DNA of 64,000 nt from CAWBUW01 sp963792075 (lineage in GTDB: Bacteria > Chloroflexota > Anaerolineae > Anaerolineales > UBA4823): the NCBI GenBank assembly GCA_963792075.1, contig CAWBUW010000012.1, positions 2,480,001-2,544,000 of the forward strand. Direction: 5' to 3'. Each line of letters opens with the position of its first letter. Positions within the stretch are counted from its first letter, which is position 1. The notes under the pieces were generated by a model. The model ran no database searches and was not told the origin of the DNA. It worked only from the letters and a program-made list of their open reading frames with translations. Shown here piece after piece: positions 18,001-25,213 of the stretch. A program made the position numbers and the translations under genes.

Positions 18001-21000
18001 TATAAATGAGGTGGTATCCGATAATGGACCCGTGATCGAAACCAGGTTGTTGAATTCATCGTAATAAAGCGATGTGGTATTCGTCAGCGCATCGGTGACC
18101 TGGAGCAGGTTCTTCCCGGTGGGGTCCCACAGCAGGCTGGTGGTGTTCGATAGAGGATCAACCATCACGGCCGGGCGGTACGAAGAGTAATACCCGGTTT
18201 GGGTTTGCCCACCCAGGGCATCCTGCGCGCCGGCCAGCACGCCCGCGCCGGAATAAGTGTAGGTGGACGTGTACACCGCGCCAGCGACCGTCTGGCTGAT
18301 CAGCGTGGTCCCATCCAGTTGATAGGAGAGTTCGATCAGGTCTTGCCCTGTCCCGCGGTACTGGCGCACGGCGCGACCCTGCTCGTTATATTGGGTGGTT
18401 TCGATATTACGACCGGTGGAGTCTTCGATGCGCGTCAGCAGCGGCGGGTAGTAGCCGCCAGCCAAAGTGTATACGTACGTCCAATCGTTTCCCAGGACGT
18501 CTTGCGCTTTCCAGAGAGTTCCATCCGGATTATAGGTAAATTGAACATAACGGCCAGCGTGATCTGTGACTCTTTCCAATAGTCCACCCGTATTGTAGTT
18601 CAGGGTAAGCTGGCGCGCTGGTATCAGGCTTCCACCGGGTTGATCGGTCACCCGAGATAGACGCCCGCTGGCAAAATCGTAATCATAATAAAGGCCATGC
18701 CCCTGGGCATCTTCGTAGCGCAGCAGGCGGCCCTGGCCATCGAAGAAGTAAGCCTGCTGGTTTTTGTCATGCAATACATAAGGTGCGTCGGGGGCGCCGG
18801 TATAGGTCAGCGAGGCGCACAGGCCGGGGAAAGGCGTGTAAGCGCCGTTCCCTTCATCATGGAACTGGTACAGGTTAGCCGAATGCGCTTTGAATAAGAC
18901 CATCCCTGGTTGGCCGCCGAGCGTGCCTGAAAAGACCAGGCGCGAATCTAAATTGTGCGTCCAGCCGATACCCAGGGTGTCGGTGTAAACCGCCGCCGCG
19001 GCCGAGCTGTAAGTACGCCGGAAGGCAAGCGGCCCGGCTGCCGTGGGGATGGACAGGTCTTCCACGCTGTAATCGTAGGCGCCTGTGCGCGTGTTGATGG
19101 GGCCGCCTTCAAAGCCTTGGGTCTGCTGGTAGCTCGAGCCGAAGCAGCCGTCGCCGCTGGAGGATAACGTTGCGGCATCGAGCAGGGTGGGCACCTTGAA
19201 GACCGAAAAAAAGCCAAGACCATCTCCACTCACTGTTGTTGGAAAGAGATATCCTGCCTCACCAGCAAGATATACTCGATCTTCTTCAGCGATAACAGCA
19301 CCCCCCCAATCGCCATATTCTCCTCCCAGATAGGTTGAGTAATTCAGTGATTGTTGTGTTATATCGAATAGTACCAGAAAAGCATCACTTTGAAATGAGC
19401 TAGAAGACCCAAAGCTTGCTTGGTAAGCGCCTGGCGTCACTGGAAAATCCGAGGACTCTGTTTCACCAGTGATAGAAAGCGTTAAAGCTGAAGCAGATTC
19501 CACCAAGGCAATGTCGGATGCGTAATCAAATCCTTCCTCTCCTCCCAGGTAGCTTGCGTATTGTGTCGTCCCGCCAGAATCCAGAATGGCTAGGAAAGCA
19601 TCGGACCAATCACCATTGCTCTGGTTGTCAAAGGCGTTTTCAGTAATCGGAAAGTCGGTAGAGCTTGTTTCCCCTACGATATAGACATTTCCATCTTGGT
19701 CTACGCTGATCGCTGTCCCTTCTTCCCAACTAGAGCCTATTAGGGTGCTTGTGAAGAGCATACTTAGCGAAGAAGCATCCAATTTCGTGACAAACGCATC
19801 TCCGTGGGAGGGATCCGGCACATCAACATGACCCGTCACAAAAATGGCTCCATCAGCGCCAACCGCAAGATCTTCAATATTACCGGAATTGACCAAGTTT
19901 GTTGTTGAGGAGATGACCTCGGATAATGAAGCGTTCAAAACTTTCACAAAGGTGGATGAGTTATTAATAGTACCAGCGGTATATACCTTGTTATTACGAT
20001 AGGTTACACCTGCAGATGATGAATCTTCTTCTAAACATATTCCTGTTAAAACGTTGGAACTCCACTTCGCAACGAAAGCATTACTCGTGGACATTGTGCC
20101 ACAAGCCTCCAAGAACTCTTCCCCTGAGTATGTGGTTCCTGCAACGTAGATTGTGCCATCTGCGCCAATCGCAATCTCATCCAGAAAATCAGTACCCGCG
20201 CCACCTATGAAATTCATACTTTGAATAGTGTAGTTAGGCGGAGCTAGCACAGCAATATATCCGGTTGTATCATACCAGGGATAAGGTTGTTGTCCTGCGA
20301 TGTAGATTGTCTCATCTTGAGCCATTACCATATCATTGACTTCATACGGTGTATAACTGGAAAAGATCAGGTTGTATTCCAGAAGTAAAGAATTACCGTT
20401 CTCCAACGTGGACATGGGAAGCGCCTGGATACCATTTTCAAGTGTTTCCGCGACAAGAGGTGGTTGTACTTGGTCTCCGATAATCGCAGCAGAAGATCCT
20501 GAGGTTAATTCTGCTGTGATCAGTGGGAATGAAAAATCTTGATGTGAGGTTTCGATTTGTACTGAACTTCCAACTAAACTGATAGGCTGGCCTCCCTGGA
20601 TCTGCCAGGCCACCTGGCTCAGGTCGGCCTGGGGATCGTATAAAAGGCGCTGCGCAAGCTGCCCATCCTGGGAAGTGATTTCCAAATCAATCCCGGGATA
20701 CAGGTCGACGTAGCGGACACCTCCCCACACTGGCACATCCAGCTTCCAGGTGCTTGGGTCGGAACCGCGATAGTACGAAACTTCTATGTCGGGCAGCGGA
20801 TCGAACCCTTCGATGACCGGATCTGGATTGGCGCCCACAAAACTGATCGTTACTTCAACCGAGGCTGGAGGGGTTATCGCCTGCGTACTGGTGATCGGTC
20901 GGTGGGTCGGGAAACGGTCAACCTCCTCCCAAACCGCGATCTCATACCCGCCCGGTGTAAACTGCAACTGCTGGCGGCCGCCCGTCACCTGGAAACGGGC

Positions 21001-21324
21001 TTGCGACTCGAACTGGCCTACGTTTTCGATGAACAAGACCGGCTGAGGAGGAATCACCGGGGCCTGGGCGATGGGCGTCGTGGCAGGCAAAGCGGATGGA
21101 ACCGGCTCTGCCGTTTCGTTTTCTACCGGATGTGAAAATGCTGGAGTTTCCTTGAAAGAAAGGGCAGCGGGTCTCGATGCAGACCTGGGCGTTTCCCAAC
21201 CCGATGACGCCTGCGTGGCTTGCAGTTCTGCGGCCCTGGCGGGCCAGGTGGGAATGCCCAGGCTTGAAACAAGAACGGAAACAATGACCAGCAAGTGAAT
21301 CCAGCTTGTAGTGCGAGCGTGCAT
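12025..21324 (-). CDS. Giant secreted Rhs/YD-repeat polymorphic toxin
   Basis: A 3099-residue protein with a signal peptide (about residues 1-32, ending PARAAE). An N-terminal region is followed by several SBBP-like beta-propeller repeats (pattern GADGTIYVAG). A DUF6531-type opening (GGPINTRTGAYDYSVEDL) leads into a long YD-repeat shell (YDDLGRL, YDSLGRV and similar). A Thr/Pro linker (~2110-2246) and a jelly-roll/LamG-like module interrupt the shell, then the YD repeats resume. The Rhs core YLRARHYSPSQGRFLSRDTW is near 2771 and is followed by hydrophobic pre-toxin segments. The C-terminal ~100 residues (from about 3000) contain KPDLQF...YYVEWD, compatible with a PD-(D/E)XK nuclease toxin. 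A GAGAGGGG sequence precedes the ATG. The immunity candidate follows directly. Confidence 0.9.
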   Translation of the reverse strand: MHARTTSWIHLLVIVSVLVSSLGIPTWPARAAELQATQASSGWETPRSASRPAALSFKETPAFSHPVENETAEPVPSALPATTPIAQAPVIPPQPVLFIENVGQFESQARFQVTGGRQQLQFTPGGYEIAVWEEVDRFPTHRPITSTQAITPPASVEVTISFVGANPDPVIEGFDPLPDIEVSYYRGSDPSTWKLDVPVWGGVRYVDLYPGIDLEITSQDGQLAQRLLYDPQADLSQVAWQIQGGQPISLVGSSVQIETSHQDFSFPLITAELTSGSSAAIIGDQVQPPLVAETLENGIQALPMSTLENGNSLLLEYNLIFSSYTPYEVNDMVMAQDETIYIAGQQPYPWYDTTGYIAVLAPPNYTIQSMNFIGGAGTDFLDEIAIGADGTIYVAGTTYSGEEFLEACGTMSTSNAFVAKWSSNVLTGICLEEDSSSAGVTYRNNKVYTAGTINNSSTFVKVLNASLSEVISSTTNLVNSGNIEDLAVGADGAIFVTGHVDVPDPSHGDAFVTKLDASSLSMLFTSTLIGSSWEEGTAISVDQDGNVYIVGETSSTDFPITENAFDNQSNGDWSDAFLAILDSGGTTQYASYLGGEEGFDYASDIALVESASALTLSITGETESSDFPVTPGAYQASFGSSSSFQSDAFLVLFDITQQSLNYSTYLGGEYGDWGGAVIAEEDRVYLAGEAGYLFPTTVSGDGLGFFSVFKVPTLLDAATLSSSGDGCFGSSYQQTQGFEGGPINTRTGAYDYSVEDLSIPTAAGPLAFRRTYSSAAAAVYTDTLGIGWTHNLDSRLVFSGTLGGQPGMVLFKAHSANLYQFHDEGNGAYTPFPGLCASLTYTGAPDAPYVLHDKNQQAYFFDGQGRLLRYEDAQGHGLYYDYDFASGRLSRVTDQPGGSLIPARQLTLNYNTGGLLERVTDHAGRYVQFTYNPDGTLWKAQDVLGNDWTYVYTLAGGYYPPLLTRIEDSTGRNIETTQYNEQGRAVRQYRGTGQDLIELSYQLDGTTLISQTVAGAVYTSTYTYSGAGVLAGAQDALGGQTQTGYYSSYRPAVMVDPLSNTTSLLWDPTGKNLLQVTDALTNTTSLYYDEFNNLVSITGPLSDTTSFIYSGTLLISSTDSLLNTTHYTYTTAADSPQPAGLLKASEDSSGKVTSYEYDAYGQLTSQTIPGGLVTAMGYDDLGRLAWSRGPDGLTNWSCYDNAGRITRSGLLAKDAAWSNDVCGHGYTPVYGRNLQFNETEYDLSGNQVAWSEWVISPSSVVSQTTRTYYDDANRPFAVVRNLAGWAVENQAPPPPSSMTAGQNLTYETRYDAGGHVIASIEWVVAGSEVFSRTHRTYYDPVGRVEYSVQNLVGWSIGNNTPPPAELRTAEQNLVSRTYYDAAGNPIATEDALGHITRTYYDPLNRPYLVVQNLAGYVVTSPTFSLADCQRQDGAEANLCSETFYDQAGSVIETHDALDVRTHTFYDRLNRPVSVLNNYTGLLNAGQPPAYSPAAPGENLRADTIYDSTGNAIASVQWEIQAGQAVDITTRTYYDSANRPYLVVSNLDPAYGVLTATPPPCNRDTTGSVAPFNLCQETLYDPQTGQAIARIDPLGRIDRTYYDEQGRPEWVVRNLTAQSYTVGTPPSLSSLGGDENVPVQTVYNEQGRVSAQVEWLLADGQVISITTRTYFDPLGRAVTSLRSFKGDLDDPTPPAYDPAFPDQNLRWDTVYASDGSAIAQVEWLDNAAGQVITRTTRSYANALGQVTRVVQNLDPAYGILNNTPPPCNRDQSGTQAPYNICRETAYNAAGQAVSSTNALGYATKYYYDDLGRLIRTTDPVSSTLQYLYAANGSRVQTTDAKGVLIRFGYDALGRLVSVIENYRPGFAPDYQTNVETRYTYNARGLRTAITDGSQHTTTFTYDRLGRLAMESDAEGNTWSRAYDAGGQQVRLVDANGEETLYSYDGLGRLERVHYPAPQADVTYAYNALGWREAMTDSVGATHWAYDSLGRVTSIQDPISGTITYTYRADGSRSGLVYPDGSRVALAYDSLGRLASVADNLSGAGASYAYNAAGQLVNIERQNRVVTLYNYDPASRLTDVQHLRGEQSLSSFHYTLDAAGNRIQVVENVVGLTPPPTPTQTPTSSATPTATHTPTTTPTMTPTPTQTPTSSATPTATHTPTTTPTVTPTPTQTPTSSATPTETSTPTAPLTPTPTETPTPTQTPTQTSTHTPTLTPTPTKTPTYTPTQTQTPTQTSTLAPTPTSKAPDLIFADGFEKDDFSAWSGYILNNDLRVNTTAALDGAYGMQVVVNDNGSLYVTDDSPASEVRYRARFLFDPNWISMGFNDVHEIFAGLSGKELPVQVLRVQFELKPCFDTSCLPYQVRAGLLQGDGSWLYTAWKGINDNVHLLEVDWRTTEASVAGGLSFWVDEVLSGDLSVSTNSAQHIDQVRLGAVSGIDTATRGSYFFDAFESRRQTYIGAVGKSKPAWTLLAALSGTVILTETSVLTETVVFTGTIEWDPPETAVTSPLTDIASVEMPLETEAVGTAALSPELQSTPPGLPSQPVTTNYTYDPLGRLTGMTDTNEVSFQYTLDATGNRLGQEAVLCTGCQPQTTSYTYDTANRLSSAGGIAYTWDANGNLLNDGVKAYGFDHANRLVSVTDGQTTIIYNYNGLGDRVSQSVSGVTTQYTLDLNSGLTQVLAGDDGSRYVYGLGRLSQGSAGGAEYFLPDALGSVRQITDGSGEITLAQTYQPYGEILSQGGAGQSPYGYAGEWTDAESGLIYLRARHYSPSQGRFLSRDTWAGDAMQPLSYNAWLYTYADPINMIDPGGQNPVAIGLVILASGVVGFVGGLVIGTGFGCLTYEWALAGECGCEMQQQALSMTRTDWVAMHAIAGGIIGGVASAVAAAAPVGMVAVGLTGVLISGADFINTVNIIRNETGLTKCTFTRLALDIVTAAFSTKGFIRGIRAWRASSSPLRWVYNPSSVPRDPLDIDIERSNPTPPDANWGNSTIGGSPAQNADVQMWVQRASSIGAQDIRVNQQQVNVSGIRVGLNKPDLQFTYGGQRYYVEWDTPDSLRGIPHAQRIQANDPAAWGVLQLIAPYDMPHLPVLVENNIILITMP
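14795..14985. repeat. 78-bp tandem repeat in the Rhs Thr/Pro linker
   Basis: The word GTGGCGCTAGA begins at 14795 and 14873, and a one-base variant begins at 14951, giving an exact 78-bp period over about 2.4 copies. Each unit encodes 26 residues of TPT/SSAT/THTPT type. The unit is in frame, so copy-number change would lengthen or shorten the linker without breaking the gene. Confidence 0.88.
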
Positions 21325-21598
21325 AGACCCCTCTCTTTATTCTGTGCTGTGGCGGCTGCATGAGCCATCTTATTAGCCCCGGTAATGGGAATGACCGTTT
21401 ACTCATTTGAATATATTGGATAGCGGTATCAAAACAGGCATTAAAACGGTCTCAAAACATGAGAAAAATGGCGTTAAAGGCCGGAAAACCTTACACTTTT
21501 GTGAGGCCAGGCTCAATTCTGCGACAGGGTGTTCAAAACTGCGCTGATGAACCGTTCCAGCATATCTGGCTCGCTCAATCCGCTTAAAATTCGTTTGG

Positions 21599-21692
21599 GA
21601 GCACTCAAAAGTTGTTGGATTTGGTGGTGTGTGTGCGGGCGGCGTACGCCGCCCGCACACACACCACCAACGACATTTTAGTGCACCCATTC
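21599..21692. repeat. Intergenic palindrome, family C copy 1
   Basis: A perfect 50-base palindrome without loop (21621-21670, centre GTAC) is framed by imperfect inverted flanks (GCACTCAAAAGTTGTTGG on the left and CGACATTTTAGTGCAC on the right). The central 30 bases are identical, apart from the ends, to the palindrome at 38753-38796. It lies between the divergent Rhs and glnA promoters, where no transcript should end. The rest of 21325-21598 shows no gene. Confidence 0.87.
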
Positions 21693-21703
21693 GTTTAAAA
21701 TTA

Positions 21704-21732
21704 TTGACAATCTACGTCGATGCTGCTAGAAT
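21704..21732 (+). promoter_or_regulatory. glnA promoter
   Basis: TTGACA (21704-21709) and TAGAAT (21727-21732) are separated by 17 bases. The predicted start near 21739 leaves a 350-base leader before the glnA start codon. Confidence 0.8.
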
Positions 21733-21739
21733 AGCCGTT

Positions 21740-22090
21740 TAGTTGTCCGGTCAATTGAATACTTGGAGAGATAGCGGCTGAGTCTCGCTTTGGCGAGATG
21801 ACGAGGTAGAGGTTCCTCCCCGCGAGGGGAGCGTTAACGGGTCGAATTACCATTCCCCGGAAAATCGAAGGATCAGCGGATGCCTCTGGAGCCTGGCCAC
21901 GGGCTCCTTTCTCCCTTCCGGAAAAGCACTTGATGGAAACCTGCTGGTGACAGCAAGATTAACGTCTGTGCAGTGGTTCAGGTAGCCCTGCTGCCTGAGT
22001 GTCATATGGAAGGGCTGCTTTCTGTAGTATGTAAAACAGGGTATGCCCGGGCATATCCTGTTATTTTTTTAATCGACGAAGGAGGAACAA
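21740..22090 (+). promoter_or_regulatory. Long structured glnA leader, candidate riboswitch or attenuator
   Basis: The 350-nt leader contains several clear hairpins. These are TCTCGC/GCGAGA (about 21782-21797), CTCCCC-GCGA-GGGGAG with a GNRA loop (21816-21831), GGAGCC/GGCTCC (about 21888-21907) and TGCT/AGCA near 21941-21954. It ends in a strong terminator immediately before the glnA ribosome binding site. This arrangement (promoter, folded domain, terminator, start codon) is that of transcription-attenuating riboswitches. Short stretches recall the lysine riboswitch (GTAGAGG) and the glutamine riboswitch (CGAAGGA), but neither consensus is satisfied, so the class is unassigned. An independent small RNA ending at the terminator is an alternative. 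Confidence 0.6.
22035..22070 (+). terminator. Intrinsic terminator inside the glnA leader
   Basis: A near-perfect stem (22035-22048 with 22049-22062, one G-U pair, about 12 pairs over a CCGG loop) is followed by ATTTTTTT. It ends 21 bases before the glnA ATG and just ahead of GAAGGAGGAAC, so readthrough is required for glnA expression from the upstream promoter. Confidence 0.85.
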
Positions 22091-23429
22091 ATGGATAACA
22101 AAGAAATTCTCGAACGAACGAAAGTAGATGAGGTCAAGTTTATTTCGCTGCAATTTACGGACGTGACCGGGGCGGTGAAAAGCACGGATATCCCTGTTTC
22201 CCGCTTAAAAACATCCCTTGAAAACGGCGTCTGGTTTGACGGCTCTTCGGTAGAGGGCTTTGCCCGTATCCAGGAAAGCGATATGCGCCTGATTCTTGAT
22301 CCGGACACCTATGCCGTCCTCCCCTGGACTCAGGCCGAATATCGCCGCGCCCGCATCTTCTGCGATATTTACCAGCCGGATGGCAATCCATTCCCTGGCG
22401 ACCCCCGCGGCGCGCTCGAAGCGCATGCTCGAAGTCATCAAGCAACGCGGCTGGACGTTGAATATTGGCCCGGAGCCGGAATTTTTCCTGTTCAGCCCGA
22501 ATGGGGGGCAACACGTGCACCCGGTACCGCATGACGTCGGCTCGTATTTCGATTTTTCCGCTAATGATCAAGCGGTGCGTGTGCGCACCGAACTGATGGA
22601 TGCCCTGCTCGGCATGGGCTTAAATGTAGAAATGGGACATCACGAAGTTGCCATCAGCCAGCATGAGATCGATTTTCAATTTGACGATGCGCTGCGCACA
22701 GCCGATAACGTGCTCACCCTGAAATATACGGTCAAGGCGATTGCCGCGCAGCATGGCTTATTGGCCTCTTTTATGCCCAAACCGATCTTTGGGATCAATG
22801 GCTCCGGCATGCACTGCCACCAATCCTTGTTCGATAAGGACGGCGAGAACCTGTTCTACTCAGAAGAAAATGAGTTCCACCTCTCGCCCTTAGCCTTCGG
22901 ATACATCGCCGGCCAACTGAAACATGCCCGGGCGTTTTCTGCAGTAGTGGCCCCGACGGTGAATTCTTATAAGCGGTTGGTACCAGGATATGAAGCCCCG
23001 GTCTATATCGGCTGGGCGCAAACCAATCGTTCCGCGCTGATCCGCATCCCGCGCCATACACCGGGCCAGAACAAGGCCGTCCGGGCGGAGCTGCGCTGCC
23101 CAGATCCCTCGGCGAATCCCTACCTGGCGTTCTGCGCGATCCTGGCGGCTGGCCTGGATGGGATTGATAGTAATATACCTTGTCCTACCCCGTTGAACAA
23201 CGTGAACGTGTACCACCTGACGGTTGAAGAACGCGCCGCCATGAACGTGGGCGAGCTGCCCGGGTCGCTGTCAGAGGCGCTGCGAGAAATGGACAAAAGC
23301 TCGGTGATCAAAAACGCACTGGGTGAAACCATCTTCGAAGCCTTCTGGCGCGCCAAATGGGCCGAAGTGGAAGAATCCCGCATGCGGGTAACCGATTGGG
23401 AAGTGGAACGTTACCTGGAGACCGCCTAA
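22091..23429 (+). CDS. glnA: Type I glutamine synthetase, interrupted by a +1 frameshift
   Basis: The combined frames give a ~446-residue GSI protein that joins ammonia to glutamate. The N-terminal beta-grasp part (VDGV-like FTDVTGAVKS, FDGSSVEGF) is in the first frame. The second frame holds GPEPEFFLF, HEVAISQHEIDF, NGSGMHCHQS, the ATP-site stretch PTVNSYKRLVPGYEAP and RIPRH. The short length and lack of an obvious adenylylation loop suggest the GSI-alpha type. The frame is lost at 22418: after GDPRGAL, skipping one G continues as KRMLEVIKQRG. A strong GGAGG site precedes the ATG. Since this is a core enzyme, a sequencing or assembly insertion is the simplest explanation. Confidence 0.88.
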
Positions 23430-23439
23430 TCTTAGAATT

Positions 23440-23484
23440 TGTGTATGCGTGCGGGCCCGGCCCGCACGCATACACATTTTTTTT
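23440..23484 (+). terminator. Terminator of glnA
   Basis: A perfect 18-bp stem (23440-23457 with 23459-23476) with a very GC-rich centre is followed by eight Ts. It lies 10 bases past the glnA stop and abuts the 3' end of the convergent transporter gene. Confidence 0.87.
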
Positions 23485-24152
23485 CATTCAGCATCGGTCG
23501 GTGCAATGTAAATGAGGGGGATGGAAACGATGGTCATCCCGAATTTTACGATCAGGTTGATCAGAAAGATCTGCCAGACCACACTCCACGGCAGCGTAAG
23601 CGCAAAAGCGCCCACGGCGAAAATCAGGTTGTCCGCCGGCACCGAGAAGCTGTTGCTTACCAGCACGCGCGCCCACTGGTAATGGCGGGTCACCCGGGTG
23701 ACCCAAAAATGGTAGACTTCGGTATCCAACAGCTCGCTGACTACTTCGGCAGCAATCGAAGCGATCACGATGCGCCAGACCGGCGAAAGGATCGCGGCGA
23801 ACTCCTTGCCCAATCCCCAGGATGGGTCGGAGGGCACCGTAGCAGACCACATCAGGTAAAGCGCCATGAACAGGTTGATCACCGCGGCAGAGAGGATCAG
23901 CACCTGGGTGTTGCGCTTGCCCAGGAATTTGTGGGCTACATCCCGCAGCGTGAACGTGATCGGGTAGATGAAGGTGCCCATGTCCACTGCCAGGCCGGCG
24001 ACGACGCCAATCTTGAGGCTGGCGATATCCGAAAGCATCTGGGCAGCGATGTAGGCTGCGACCACCACAACGACCGTAGCAGAAACGGCTTTGGCGGCCG
24101 TAAATGCCAAAGCCGGCGTGGCCTTGGATTGTGTATTTTCTAGCTCTGACAA
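23484..24152 (-). CDS. Queuosine-precursor transporter (YhhQ/VUT family)
   Basis: A 222-residue polytopic membrane protein with about six helices. Family hallmarks are FIYPITFTLRDVAHKFLG near the N-terminal third and AAEVVSELLDTEVYHFW followed by RVLVSNSFSVPADNLIF. Members import 7-deazaguanine precursors (preQ0/preQ1) or queuine for tRNA queuosine. The start is set at the TTG at 24152 because AAGGAG lies six bases upstream. The frame runs open further upstream, but the extra residues have no hydrophobic character and no ribosome site. Confidence 0.87.
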   Translation of the reverse strand: MSELENTQSKATPALAFTAAKAVSATVVVVVAAYIAAQMLSDIASLKIGVVAGLAVDMGTFIYPITFTLRDVAHKFLGKRNTQVLILSAAVINLFMALYLMWSATVPSDPSWGLGKEFAAILSPVWRIVIASIAAEVVSELLDTEVYHFWVTRVTRHYQWARVLVSNSFSVPADNLIFAVGAFALTLPWSVVWQIFLINLIVKFGMTIVSIPLIYIAPTDAE

Positions 24153-24243
24153 CGAATTCTCCTTTGTTTTGTTGAGGCGGGAAACTGCGACCGCCGGGTT
24201 TCGAAGGCTCCCAGTGTGCCTGAGGGACAAGACCGCCTACCGG

Positions 24244-25212
24244 TCAGCCTCCAGATATGACGTGTACCAGCTTGACTTCATCGCCGGGCCGTAGGATGGC
24301 TTCCCCCGTGATCGTCTCGCCGTTGCGGATGGCAAGGACAGACTCGGGCGGGATGGTATGTTGGAGAAGCGCGCTGTGTAAATCCATTCCGGGCGATACC
24401 GGATAGGTCACTTCACGTAGGATGAGCCTGGCCAATTCAGGCGAATTCCGGGTAAAGAAATCCAGGATAAGCCGCTCGACGGCAGCCGGTTGTTGGATGT
24501 GCGGCTGGTGCCCGGTGTGTTCCAGCAATTGGCCTGTGGCTGCGGGCAGCGCAGAGACCAGGCGTGGAAACAAGGCCGGTTTGAGGGTGAGGTCATTCCT
24601 TCCCCAAATCACGAGAGTGGGCACCGGGGTATCAGATAACCCTACGCTCAAATCCGTGACGGTGGCGGGGATGCGCATGATGCGGGGATCTGCGTTTTTG
24701 AAATCTTGAGCTTTTTGGCCGCAGAGATGAGCCGGAATGGGGGCCCGGATCAGGGGAGAAAGCCTCAAAGCGCCATCCAACAGCCAGGTTGGCGAGAGGC
24801 GCAGTGCATACTCGGCCAGCCTGGTACGGTAGAGCAGGTTGTTGATCACCGGTGAGATCTGACGGGGGGTGAAGAGGGGGGCCAGCAAGACCAACCCCTG
24901 CAAGCGCTGCGGATGCCGGAGGGCATATTCCAGTCCCAGGTATCCGCCCAACGAATGCCCCACCCAATAGAAGGGCTGGGGGAACTCCAGCGTATCGATC
25001 CAGGTCTCCAGGTCTTTGAAGACGTATTCAGCCGTATAGGCCGAGGCAGCCTGGGGTTTTTCACTCTGGCCATGCCCGAGCAGGTCGGGCGCATAAGCGT
25101 GAAAACCGGCTGCGGCCAGCCCGGTCAGGAATGGGTTCCAATCATGGTAGGAATCGGCCAGGCCGTGAACCAACACAACCGGCTGGCCTGCTCCACGGGT
25201 AACAAAATTCAT
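24244..25212 (-). CDS. Alpha/beta hydrolase fused to a C-terminal ThiS/MoaD-like domain
   Basis: A 322-residue protein. Residues 1-252 form an alpha/beta hydrolase with HGLAD (16-20), nucleophile Ser87 in GHSLG, an acid candidate Asp207 in WGRND and His235 in HTGH. Residues ~264-322 form a beta-grasp sulfur-carrier-like domain: LREVTYPVSPGMDLHSALL, then IRNGETITGEAILRPGDEVKLVHVISGG, ending in the terminal Gly-Gly that ThiS and MoaD use for thiocarboxylation. Both halves look intact. The ATG lies one base after the stop of the FHA protein, so the two are translationally coupled. The fusion suggests a hydrolase acting with a sulfur-transfer or conjugation system; no activating E1-like enzyme is nearby. 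Confidence 0.85.
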   Translation of the reverse strand: MNFVTRGAGQPVVLVHGLADSYHDWNPFLTGLAAAGFHAYAPDLLGHGQSEKPQAASAYTAEYVFKDLETWIDTLEFPQPFYWVGHSLGGYLGLEYALRHPQRLQGLVLLAPLFTPRQISPVINNLLYRTRLAEYALRLSPTWLLDGALRLSPLIRAPIPAHLCGQKAQDFKNADPRIMRIPATVTDLSVGLSDTPVPTLVIWGRNDLTLKPALFPRLVSALPAATGQLLEHTGHQPHIQQPAAVERLILDFFTRNSPELARLILREVTYPVSPGMDLHSALLQHTIPPESVLAIRNGETITGEAILRPGDEVKLVHVISGG

Positions 25213-25213
25213 A

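Noticed and set aside
21740..22034. Lysine, glutamine, T-box, cobalamin or TPP riboswitch call for the glnA leader
   Set aside because: Only short fragments of any consensus were found; the leader is reported without class.
21740..22034. RNase P RNA, tmRNA or SRP RNA
   Set aside because: None of the invariant sequences of these RNAs is present.
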